A DNA stretch of 64,000 bases from Pyxidicoccus sp. MSG2 (lineage in GTDB: Bacteria > Myxococcota > Myxococcia > Myxococcales > Myxococcaceae), in the NCBI RefSeq assembly GCF_026626705.1, contig NZ_JAPNKC010000001.1:1178001-1242000 (forward strand). Reading direction: 5' to 3'. The notes under the pieces were generated by a model that made no database searches, was not told the origin of the DNA, and worked only from the letters and a program-made list of their open reading frames with translations. Below, one piece after another: positions 22,579 through 29,965 of this stretch. The first letter of the stretch is position 1, and every line of letters begins with the position of its first letter. The position numbers and the translations under genes are program-made.

Positions 22579-24696
22579 ATGTCCCAGCCTTCTGACCCCA
22601 GCACCGGCAAGCCGCCGGGAGCCCCGCCCGGGACGCCGGCGGCTCCTGCTCGCCCCGCCGTCCCCCGGGTGACCGCCACCGTCCCCGCGGTCCCTTCCGC
22701 TCCCGTCGCGGGTGCGCCTCCGCGTCCACCGCCGGCCCCGGGCGCGGTGCCCGCCGCGCAGCCGCCCCCGAGGGCTCCCGGTGCGACGGCGCCCGGAGCG
22801 CGTCCCGTCGTGACGGCGCCCGTGCCTCCGCAGCGGGCCACCGTCCCCGGCATCCCCGCCGTGGGGGCGCCCGCGGCGTCTCAGCGCCCCACCGTGGCTG
22901 GCACTCCCGCCGTGGGGGCTCCCGCCGCGCCCGCGGCGTCTCAGCGGCCTACCGTCCCCGGCATCCCCACCGTGGGGGCTCCCGCGACGGGCGCGGCTCC
23001 CGCGGCTCCGCAGCGGGCGACCGTCACCGGCCTCCCCACCGTGATCGCCCCGGGCGCCGCGCGTCCCACGGCTCCCGCCGTGGCTCCGGGACAGGGCACC
23101 CCGGCGGCGCGCGCCGTGACGAATCCGGGGGCGGTGCCCTCGCAGACGGCGCAGCCCGCGCCTCGCGGCGCTTCCTCGCCACTGCCGTCCATCACGCCCG
23201 CCGTGGGTGGGGCTTCGGGCTCCGCGCCTCGCGGGACTCCGGCGGCGCTGCCGTCCATCACGCCCGCCATGAGTGGCGCAGCGGGCCCCGCGCCTCGCGG
23301 GACTCCCGCGGCGCTGCCGTCCATCACGCCCGCCATGGGTGGCGCAGCGGGCCCCGCGGCGGCCAGTCCCCAGGGCCAGGCGCCTCGGGCGACTCCGGGT
23401 GCGCCGGCCGCCGCGGCTGGCATGCCGCCGCCTCCGCCCCCGTCGGTGGCCACCGCCGCGCCGCGTCCGGTGCCTGGCGTGCCGCCCGTTGCCGCGCAGC
23501 GTTCTCCCTCGGGCACCGTGCCCTCCGTCGCACCGGCAACCGGGCCCGTGGCTCCGACCGCCGCGCAGCGTCCTCCCTCGGGCGCCGTGCCCTCCGTCGC
23601 ACCGGCAACCGCGCCGCGTCCGCCCACGGGCGCCGTCCCCGCCGCTCCGCCGGCCCCGGGCGCTGGCGCCGCCGTGCGCGCGCCCGTCGTGGCCGCGGGC
23701 ACACCGCCGCGTCCCCCGCCCACGCTCGCCGTGGGACAGGTGGCGTCGCCCGCGGCCCCGGCCACTCCGCCCCAGCCGCGTCCGGGAGCACGCCCCACCG
23801 TCTCCCTTCCCGCCCTGGTGACCGCGGGCTCCGCGCCCCGGCCTCCGCCCGTCGCGGGCGGCCCGGTGCCTCCCGTGGCCCCGGCCGTGCCCACCGCCGC
23901 CGCGCGCGTGACGGCCATTCCTCCCGTGCCCTCCGTGGCCCCCACCGTCCCCGGCATCCCGCCCGTGGGCGCGGCCGCGCGCGTGCCCGCCGTTCCGTCG
24001 ATGGCGCCCGTGGTGCCGCCCATCGCCCCGGCCGTCCCGTCCGTGGCGCAGCGGGTGCCGCCTCCGCCTCCCGCCGCCGCCATGGCGCCGCCGCCCCCTC
24101 CCGCCGCCGCGAAGGGGTCGGGCCTGGACGCCCAGCAGCTCGCGGACCTGGCGGCGCGCTGCGCGAAGCTGGACCAGATGGACTACTTCGAGGTGCTCCT
24201 CATCGAGCGGACCGCCGTCCCGGCGGACATCAAGAAGGCCTTCTACCGCGAGAGCCGCACCTACCACCCCGACCGCTTCTTCCACGTCGAGGAGAAGGAG
24301 CTGAAGGAGCGCGTCCACGAGCTCTACAAGCGCGTCACCGAGGCCTATTACGTCCTGCGCGACGACCTCAAGCGCAAGAAGTACCTCGCCGACGTGACGG
24401 GCCCCGAGCGCGCCCAGAAGCTTCGCTTCACCGAAGCCTCCGAGTCGGAGAGCAAGGCCGCCGTCAAGAAGGAGCAGGAGGAGCAGATCGGCACCCACCC
24501 CAAGGGGCGCCAGTTCTACGCGCAGGCCCAGAAGGACAGCGACGGCGGCAACCTGTCCGCCGCCGAGCGCAACCTCAAGATGGCCCTCACCTACGAGCCC
24601 TCCAACGCCCGCTACAAGGAGCGTCTGGCCGAGGTGTCGAAGCAGCTCCAGGACGAGGCGAGGAGCAAGGGCGACTCGTCGTTCAAGATCCGCTGA
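22579..24696 (+). CDS. J-domain protein with very long Pro/Ala-rich N-terminus
   Basis: A 705-residue protein. Residues 1 to about 515 are low-complexity Pro, Ala, Gly, Val and Thr sequence with internal repeats. Residues about 534-607 form a J domain (MDYFEVLLIERTAVPADIKK, YHPDRFF with the essential HPD, VTEAYYVLRDDLKRKKYL). The final 95 residues are charged and helical with a TPR-like ending (GNLSAAERNLKMALTYEPSN). The HPD motif indicates stimulation of Hsp70 ATPase, and the partner is almost certainly the Hsp70 encoded 21 bases upstream. The J domain near the C-terminus is the reverse of DnaJ. The disordered head may be a spacer or bind a surface or scaffold. Confidence 0.88.
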   Translation: MSQPSDPSTGKPPGAPPGTPAAPARPAVPRVTATVPAVPSAPVAGAPPRPPPAPGAVPAAQPPPRAPGATAPGARPVVTAPVPPQRATVPGIPAVGAPAASQRPTVAGTPAVGAPAAPAASQRPTVPGIPTVGAPATGAAPAAPQRATVTGLPTVIAPGAARPTAPAVAPGQGTPAARAVTNPGAVPSQTAQPAPRGASSPLPSITPAVGGASGSAPRGTPAALPSITPAMSGAAGPAPRGTPAALPSITPAMGGAAGPAAASPQGQAPRATPGAPAAAAGMPPPPPPSVATAAPRPVPGVPPVAAQRSPSGTVPSVAPATGPVAPTAAQRPPSGAVPSVAPATAPRPPTGAVPAAPPAPGAGAAVRAPVVAAGTPPRPPPTLAVGQVASPAAPATPPQPRPGARPTVSLPALVTAGSAPRPPPVAGGPVPPVAPAVPTAAARVTAIPPVPSVAPTVPGIPPVGAAARVPAVPSMAPVVPPIAPAVPSVAQRVPPPPPAAAMAPPPPPAAAKGSGLDAQQLADLAARCAKLDQMDYFEVLLIERTAVPADIKKAFYRESRTYHPDRFFHVEEKELKERVHELYKRVTEAYYVLRDDLKRKKYLADVTGPERAQKLRFTEASESESKAAVKKEQEEQIGTHPKGRQFYAQAQKDSDGGNLSAAERNLKMALTYEPSNARYKERLAEVSKQLQDEARSKGDSSFKIR
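22840..23050 (+). repeat. Degenerate coding repeat, TVPGIPAVGAPA type
   Basis: Inside the J-domain gene, a motif of about 15-19 codons recurs four times with small changes: ATVPGIPAVGAPAASQ, PTVAGTPAVGAPA, PTVPGIPTVGAPATG and ATVTGLPTVIAPG. The spacing varies, so this is a degenerate rather than exact tandem array. Confidence 0.7.
23161..23358 (+). repeat. Three tandem 66-bp coding units
   Basis: Units begin at 23161, 23227 and 23293, each 66 bases (22 codons) with the protein pattern PRGTPAALPSITPAMGGAAG. Units two and three differ at only a few bases; unit one is more diverged. The period is a multiple of three, so unit gain or loss keeps the frame. Confidence 0.85.
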
Positions 24697-24714
24697 AGGC
24701 CCCCGGAGGGCGCC

Positions 24715-25470
24715 ATGGTCATCGACCTCATCATCCTCGGCCTGGTGCTCTTCTTCGCCATCATCGGCGCCATCACCGGCGCCTCGCGGCAGGTGGCGAA
24801 CCTCGTGGGGCTGGCGGCGGGCTACTTCGCCTCCAGCCGGCTGGGCCCCCTGGTCGGCCCCAAGCTCGCGGCCTCACTCGGCAGCCCGCTGTTCCTCGGC
24901 ATCATCCTGGGCTCGGTGCTCGTCTACGTGTTCGTGTGGCTGTCCGTGCGTTATGCGCTGGGCGCGCTGCTGATGCGCTTCCTCAGCACCGGCCGGCACA
25001 ACGAGGAGCGCGGCGTGGACCGCTTCCTCGGCTTCGTCCTCGGCGGCGCGAAGATGGCCCTCATCGCCTGGGTGGCGCTCAGCGCCATCACCTTCTTCGA
25101 GCAGCACGTGGTGGTGGCCGGCCGGCGCTTCGGCGTCGCCACGCAGGAGTCGCTGTCCCTCCAGGCCGCGCGCCGCTTCAACCTGTTCGAGATGACGCAG
25201 TTCTCCCAGGTGGGCAACCTGGTGCGCGTGGCGAAGGTGTCCACGGACCCGGAAATGGCGGGCCGTCTCCAGGAGGACCCGGCCTACAAGGCGCTGCGCA
25301 AGGACGCGCGCTTCCAGCGCCTGCTCCAGGACGAGAAGCTGAAGCAGGCGCTCGCCCGGGGCGACACCGCCGCCCTCCTGCGCAATGACCTGGTCCTCCA
25401 GCTCATCCAGGACCCGGACGTGGCCGCCCGACTGCGAGCGGCCGTCCGGGCCTCGGAGCGCGGGGACTGA
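24715..25470 (+). CDS. CvpA family membrane protein
   Basis: A 251-residue protein. About residues 1-125 are a CvpA domain of four membrane segments (MVIDLIILGLVLFFAIIGAI; GAITGASRQVANLVGLAAGY with the conserved G-x-x-R; then LGIILGSVLVYVFVWL; and KMALIAWVALSAITFF). The remaining half is soluble and helical with many charged residues and no recognised domain. CvpA proteins are linked to colicin V production and to envelope stability, without a known activity. It starts 18 bases after the J-domain gene and is probably third gene of the Hsp70-J-CvpA operon, which suggests chaperone action at the membrane. Confidence 0.85.
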   Translation: MVIDLIILGLVLFFAIIGAITGASRQVANLVGLAAGYFASSRLGPLVGPKLAASLGSPLFLGIILGSVLVYVFVWLSVRYALGALLMRFLSTGRHNEERGVDRFLGFVLGGAKMALIAWVALSAITFFEQHVVVAGRRFGVATQESLSLQAARRFNLFEMTQFSQVGNLVRVAKVSTDPEMAGRLQEDPAYKALRKDARFQRLLQDEKLKQALARGDTAALLRNDLVLQLIQDPDVAARLRAAVRASERGD

Positions 25471-25471
25471 C

Positions 25472-26542
25472 TCACACGCCAATCTGCGCGGAGTCCAGGC
25501 CCACCAGCCGCTGGCGCACGAAGTCCGCGTCCACCTCCACGCGGCGGCGCCGGTGCTCGGGCGCCTCGAACATGACGTCCGCCATGACGAACTCCAGGAT
25601 GGAGCGCAGCCCGCGCGCCCCCAGGCCCCGGTCCACCGAGTAGCGCACCACCTCGCGCAGCCCGCCCTCGGCGAAGTCCAGCTCGATGTCGTCCATGGCC
25701 AGAAGCTCGCGGAACTCGCGGATGATGGAGTCGGGGGGCTCGGTCAGCACGCGGATGAGCTCCGGCTCTCCCAGCTTCTCCAGTTGCACCACCACCGGCA
25801 GGCGTCCGAGGAACTCGGCCATCATCCCGAAGTCCACGAGCTGCTTGGTGCTGATGCGCTTCTGGGAGCGCTTCGCCGCCTCCTCCGCCCCGAAGCCCAG
25901 CGCCCGGCCGCCCTCGTCGCCGTAGTCGTGCAAGTCGCTGAACGTGCCCGCGCAGATGAAGAGGATGTCGCGCGTGTCCACCTGGACGAAGTCGCTCTTG
26001 TTCCACGCCTGGGTGACGTTGAGGGGCACGTACACCTCGCGGCCCTCGAGCAGCTTCAGGAGCGCCTGCTGCACACCCTCGCCGCCGATGTCGCGGCTGC
26101 CCGCGCCGTTGCGTGCGCCCTGCGAGCGGCGGGCAATCTTGTCCACCTCGTCGACGAAGATGATGCCCCGCTGGGTGTCCTCCACCGAATGGTTCGCCTT
26201 GAACAGGAGGTCCGAAATCATCACCTCCACGTCCTTCCCGTAATAACCCGCCTCCGTGTACTCGGTGGCGTCCACGGTGGTGAACGGGACATGGAGAATC
26301 TCGGCCAGGTTCCGGGCGATGTGCGTCTTGCCGCTGCCGGTGGGGCCAATCAGCAGGATGTTCGATTTCTTGATGAGCGACGTCCTGCGCAGCCGCCGTG
26401 CCTGCACGCGCTTGAGGTGATTGTGGGCGGCGATGGCCACCGCCCGCTTGGCGGCCTCCTGCCCGATGACGAAGTGATCCAGCCTGTCGAAGATCTCCCT
26501 CGGGGTCAGCACCGCCTCTTCCCTGCGTGCGGACGACTCCAT
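25472..26542 (-). CDS. ClpX-like AAA+ ATPase without the zinc-binding domain
   Basis: A 356-residue AAA+ unfoldase homologue. It aligns with ClpX from LTPREIFDRLDHFVIGQEAA onward. Walker A is IGPTGSGKTHIA, Walker B is IIFVDEVDKIA, and the C-terminal sensor 2 region reads SVDRGLGARGLRSILE. The N-terminal zinc-binding domain of genuine ClpX is absent: only about 12 residues precede the core. The pore loop reads GYYGKD instead of GYVGED. The start at 26542 follows AAGGGGAGG. It is convergent with cvpA, one base apart. No ClpP gene is nearby, so it may act as an unfoldase with other partners or as a specialised second ClpX. Confidence 0.85.
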   Translation of the reverse strand: MESSARREEAVLTPREIFDRLDHFVIGQEAAKRAVAIAAHNHLKRVQARRLRRTSLIKKSNILLIGPTGSGKTHIARNLAEILHVPFTTVDATEYTEAGYYGKDVEVMISDLLFKANHSVEDTQRGIIFVDEVDKIARRSQGARNGAGSRDIGGEGVQQALLKLLEGREVYVPLNVTQAWNKSDFVQVDTRDILFICAGTFSDLHDYGDEGGRALGFGAEEAAKRSQKRISTKQLVDFGMMAEFLGRLPVVVQLEKLGEPELIRVLTEPPDSIIREFRELLAMDDIELDFAEGGLREVVRYSVDRGLGARGLRSILEFVMADVMFEAPEHRRRRVEVDADFVRQRLVGLDSAQIGV

Positions 26543-26652
26543 GTACCCTCCCCTTCTATCCACGCGTCCTCCCGGACACCCTGGCAAAGGGTAGGAATTG
26601 AAAGGAACGCTGGCCCGTGGGACTACAGGGGTAGAGACCTGTCGGAGCCCGC

Positions 26653-26675
26653 CCGCCTGCCCCACCGGCAGGCGG
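26653..26675. promoter_or_regulatory. Perfect inverted repeat in the clpX-like/speA divergent region
   Basis: CCGCCTGCC (26653-26661) and GGCAGGCGG (26667-26675) form a perfect 9-bp inverted repeat with a five-base loop. It is about 95 bases before speA and 110 before the divergent ATPase gene. It could be an operator or an attenuator hairpin. Confidence 0.4.
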
Positions 26676-26678
26676 CTG

Positions 26679-26705
26679 TTGATTGCGGTGGTGCTTTCCT
26701 ATAGT
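26679..26705 (+). promoter_or_regulatory. Candidate speA promoter
   Basis: TTGATT (26679-26684) and TATAGT (26700-26705) are separated by 15 bases, somewhat short of the optimum. The region lies directly after the inverted repeat and about 60 bases before the speA start. Confidence 0.35.
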
Positions 26706-26768
26706 TCCCGCGCCCTTCCGTTGTTCACGGGAGTCACCCCCTTTTTCCCAGGGAGCCTCGAGACGCCG

Positions 26769-28784
26769 ATGCCCGCAAACGCCCCTCCGCACCGCTGGAC
26801 CCTTGCCGACGCCCACGAGCTCTACGGAATCCGCAACTGGGGCAACCCCTACTTCGGCATCAACGAAAAGGGCCACGTGTGCGTCCACCCGGACGGGCCG
26901 CAGGCGCCCAACATGGACCTCAAGGAGCTGGTGGACGAGGTGCGCCGCCGGGGCATCGGGCTGCCGCTGCTCCTGCGCTTCACGGACGTGCTGCGCCACC
27001 GCGTGGTGCACCTCAACGAGGCGTTCAAGAAGGCCATCAACGACCAGGGCTTCAAGGGCGGCTACCGGGGCGTGTACCCCATCAAGGTGAACCAGCACCG
27101 CTACGTGGTGGAGACCATCATCGAGGCGGGCAAGGGCTACAACTACGGCCTGGAGGCCGGTAGCAAGCCGGAGCTGCTCGCGGTGATGGCGCTGCTCGAC
27201 AACGAGGACGCGCTCGTCATCTGCAACGGCTACAAGGACGAGGAGTACATCGAGACGGCGCTCTTCTACTCGCGCCTGGGCCGCAACGTCATCCTCGTGG
27301 TGGAGAAGCCCAGCGAGCTGCCCCTCATCGCGGAAGTCGCGCGCCGCACGGGCATCGCCCCGCGGCTGGGCATGCGCGTGAAGCTGTCCACGCGCGGTGC
27401 CGGCAAGTGGGAGGCCAGCGGCGGAGACCGCTCCAAGTTCGGCCTGTCCTCCTCGGAGCTGATGAACTGCATCGGCTTCATGAAGGAGACGGGCATGCTC
27501 GCCTCCTTCGAGCTGCTGCACTTCCACCTGGGCAGCCAGATTTCCAACATCCGCAACGTGAAGAACGCGCTGCGCGAGGTGGGCTGCTTCTACGTGGAGG
27601 TGGCCCGCCAGGGCGCGCCGCTGAAGTACCTGGACGTGGGCGGCGGTCTGGGCGTGGACTACGACGGCTCGCAGACGAACTTCGCCTCCTCCATGAACTA
27701 CACCACGGAGGAGTACGCCAACGACGTGGTGTTCGGCGTCATGGAGGCGTGTGACAGGGCCGGCGTGCCGCACCCCACCCTCGTGTCCGAGTCGGGCCGC
27801 GCCGTCGTCGCCCACCACGCGGTGCTGGTGGTGGACGTGCTGGGCACCAGCGAGTTCGACCCGGCCCAGGTCCCGGACAAGGTGGACGAGAAGGCCCCGT
27901 CGGTGGTGCGCAACCTCATGTCCACCTTCAGGGAGGTCACCAACAAGAACCTCCTGGAGGCCTGGCACGACGCGCAGGACGCCAAGGAGGAGAGCCTCAC
28001 CCTCTTCTCCCTGGGCCACCTGACGCTCGAGCAGCGCGTGGCGGCCGAGAACATCTACTGGGCCACCTGCCACAAGATCATGCGCATCGCGAAGGAGGAC
28101 GGCGAGATTCCCGAGGAGCTGGACTCGCTGGAGAAGGCGCTCAGCGACACCTACTTCTGCAACTTCTCCGTGTTCCAGTCGCTGCCGGACTCGTGGGCCA
28201 TCGACCAGCTCTTCCCGATGATGCCCATCCACCGGCTGGCGGAGAAGCCGACGCGCCGGGCGACGCTCGCGGACATCACCTGCGACTCGGACGGGAAGAT
28301 CGAGCACTTCATCGACAAGCGCGAGGTGAAGGACGCGCTGGAGCTGCACGCGCTCAACGACGACGACTACTACCTGGGCATCTTCCTGGTGGGCGCGTAC
28401 CAGGAGATTCTGGGCGATTTGCACAACCTCTTCGGCGACACGCACGCCGTGCAGGTGTCGCTGGGGCCCAACGGGGGCTACCTCATCGACAACGTGGTGG
28501 CGGGCGACACGGTGACGGAGGTCCTCAACTACGTCAGCTACACCAAGGACGACCTCGTCGCGAAGCTGCGCAAGTTCACCGAGCTGGCGCTGCGCAACGG
28601 CCGCATCACCCTGGACGAGTCCCGCAGCCTGCTGCGCATGTACGAGGACGGCCTGTCCGGCTACACGTACCTGGAGCGCGAGGTGGACGCGAGCTTCGCC
28701 AGCAGCGCCAACCAGCTCCGCCTGGTGCCCCAGCCCGGCACCACCCCGGGCCAGCGCAACACGCTGCCCCCGTCGGGCACGTGA
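26769..28784 (+). CDS. speA: Biosynthetic arginine decarboxylase
   Basis: A 671-residue PLP enzyme that converts arginine to agmatine at the head of polyamine synthesis. The family N-terminus is present (WTLADAHELYGIRNWG), as is GVYPIKVNQHRYVVE with the PLP-binding Lys. Also visible are GLEAGSKPELLAVMA, LHFHLGSQISNIRN, YLDVGGGLGVDYDGS and the late VGAYQEILGDLHNLFGD. The length is normal for SpeA. It is transcribed alone, divergent from the ClpX-like gene, and closed by a strong hairpin. An agmatine-using enzyme is not visible here, though a deoxyhypusine-synthase-like gene lies 1.2 kb downstream. Confidence 0.96.
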   Translation: MPANAPPHRWTLADAHELYGIRNWGNPYFGINEKGHVCVHPDGPQAPNMDLKELVDEVRRRGIGLPLLLRFTDVLRHRVVHLNEAFKKAINDQGFKGGYRGVYPIKVNQHRYVVETIIEAGKGYNYGLEAGSKPELLAVMALLDNEDALVICNGYKDEEYIETALFYSRLGRNVILVVEKPSELPLIAEVARRTGIAPRLGMRVKLSTRGAGKWEASGGDRSKFGLSSSELMNCIGFMKETGMLASFELLHFHLGSQISNIRNVKNALREVGCFYVEVARQGAPLKYLDVGGGLGVDYDGSQTNFASSMNYTTEEYANDVVFGVMEACDRAGVPHPTLVSESGRAVVAHHAVLVVDVLGTSEFDPAQVPDKVDEKAPSVVRNLMSTFREVTNKNLLEAWHDAQDAKEESLTLFSLGHLTLEQRVAAENIYWATCHKIMRIAKEDGEIPEELDSLEKALSDTYFCNFSVFQSLPDSWAIDQLFPMMPIHRLAEKPTRRATLADITCDSDGKIEHFIDKREVKDALELHALNDDDYYLGIFLVGAYQEILGDLHNLFGDTHAVQVSLGPNGGYLIDNVVAGDTVTEVLNYVSYTKDDLVAKLRKFTELALRNGRITLDESRSLLRMYEDGLSGYTYLEREVDASFASSANQLRLVPQPGTTPGQRNTLPPSGT

Positions 28785-28820
28785 AGGCGCTGAAGTCCTG
28801 AGCCCCTGAAGCAGTCCCCG

Positions 28821-28859
28821 GAAGCCCCCTGCCGCGCCACCTTCGCGCCAGGGGGCTTC
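28821..28859. terminator. Strong hairpin after speA
   Basis: A perfect 11-bp stem (28821-28831 with 28849-28859, GAAGCCCCCTG and its complement) around a 17-base loop, between speA and the convergent 28868-29395 gene. It is a probable bidirectional terminator, although no T run follows. Confidence 0.7.
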
Positions 28860-28867
28860 GTGCGTCT

Positions 28868-29395
28868 TCAGAGGTTGGCGATGACCGGCTCGATGGTGCC
28901 GAAGGGCACGGGCTCGTCGGCGAAGGCCACGTCGGCGGCGCGGGCGCGCAGGTGTTGGAGGGCCTGCTGCTGCGACTCGCCGCGGGCGATGAGCGACTCG
29001 AAGTCGTAGCCGGCCAGGCGCGTGTCCTTCGCGGACAGCCGCGCCAGCGTGCGCCACAGGGACAGCCGCCCTTCCGTGGCCAGACACAGCCCCTCCAGCT
29101 CCACCAGCCGGCTCAGCGGGGAGTAGCGCACCCAGGAGCCGTTGAGCTTGAGCCGCGCGAGCTTCTCGGTGAGCCACGCCCCGCGCTTCTTGAGGGGGTC
29201 CTCCTTCAGCTCCATTGTCTGGATGACGGACTCGAGGACGGACTGTTCATGCCGCAGCTCGGGGATGAACACCGCCAGGTAGCGGCCCACCGGGTTGCCG
29301 CGGTTCTCCGTCTCCGTGCGGACGGCCAGCTCGATGCCCCCCACCGAGCCCGCCAGGTGGTCATTGAGGTAGATGCCCAGCCGCTTCGCGTCCAT
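28868..29395 (-). CDS. Conserved hypothetical protein
   Basis: A 175-residue soluble, mainly helical protein that I do not assign to a named family. It starts at 29395 after GGAGG at six bases. Visible traits are an opening MDAKRLGIYLNDHLAGSVGG that looks like a helix-loop-helix with a conserved NDHLAG, a charged middle (MELKEDPLKKRGAWLTEKLARLKLNG), and a C-terminal FESLIARGESQQQALQHLR. There is no signal peptide, Cys pair or membrane segment. It is probably upstream-independent and convergent with speA. The shape suggests a small four-helix protein, but the function is unknown. Confidence 0.75.
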   Translation of the reverse strand: MDAKRLGIYLNDHLAGSVGGIELAVRTETENRGNPVGRYLAVFIPELRHEQSVLESVIQTMELKEDPLKKRGAWLTEKLARLKLNGSWVRYSPLSRLVELEGLCLATEGRLSLWRTLARLSAKDTRLAGYDFESLIARGESQQQALQHLRARAADVAFADEPVPFGTIEPVIANL

Positions 29396-29500
29396 GCCAT
29401 GCCTCCGGTTGCGTGCTTCCGCAGCCCGGGAGGGTGGCCATGGGCGGGCCCCCCGGCAGTGGTGGCCAGGGGGCTCGCCTGGAGGGCAGGCGGGCGGGCG

Positions 29501-29935
29501 TCAGTCCGGGTAGCTGAACGTCAGCGGCAGCTTCACGTCCGGGTGGAGGCTGCGGGCCACGGGGCAGCCGTGGGCCGTCTCCTCCATGCGCTTGCGCTGC
29601 TCGGCGGTGAGGCCCGCCGGCATCTGGAGCTCCAGCACCAGCTCTCCAATGCGGCGCGGCGGCGGGGTCATCCGCTTCTCCACGCGGCCGCGCACCTCGC
29701 CCAGGGAGATGCCCTCGCGAGAGGCGACCAGGTGCATCGTCGTCACCGCGCAGGACAGCAGCGCCGCGCCCACCATGTCCGTGGGCGAGAAGCTGCCGCC
29801 GGTGCCGCCGTTGTCGCGCGGCGCCTCGGTGACGGCCACCGTGCCGGACGGGCCGTGGGTGAGCTGCGTCTTGAACTGGGGCTGGCTGACCAGGGTCATC
29901 ACCACGCCCGTGGCGGGAGTCTGCGGCTGGCTCAT
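29501..29935 (-). CDS. OsmC family protein
   Basis: A 144-residue OsmC/Ohr-superfamily protein. It shows GSFSPTDMVGAALLSCAVTTM with the first redox-active Cys, and AHGCPVARSLHPD carrying the second Cys in the usual position. The family reduces organic hydroperoxides with thiols, though many members have only been linked to osmotic stress. It lacks a signal peptide. The neighbouring DHS-like gene is upstream on the same strand, 30 bases away, so the two may be co-transcribed; the functional link is not obvious. Confidence 0.88.
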   Translation of the reverse strand: MSQPQTPATGVVMTLVSQPQFKTQLTHGPSGTVAVTEAPRDNGGTGGSFSPTDMVGAALLSCAVTTMHLVASREGISLGEVRGRVEKRMTPPPRRIGELVLELQMPAGLTAEQRKRMEETAHGCPVARSLHPDVKLPLTFSYPD

Positions 29936-29965
29936 GTCGGCGCTCCTGAAGGGTGATTCCGGGGT

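Noticed and set aside
22840..23358. CRISPR array from repeated units
   Set aside because: Units are directly adjacent, in frame and code for Pro/Ala repeats; there are no unique spacers or cas genes.
22555..24498. 647-codon minus-strand frame opposite the J-domain gene
   Set aside because: Arg/Gly-rich translation arises from the Pro/Ala-rich sense frame. No start signal or family resemblance.
26598..26768. Upstream extension of speA to 26598
   Set aside because: The extra 57 residues cover the promoter and palindrome region and do not resemble the family; the ATG at 26769 gives the typical SpeA N-terminus.
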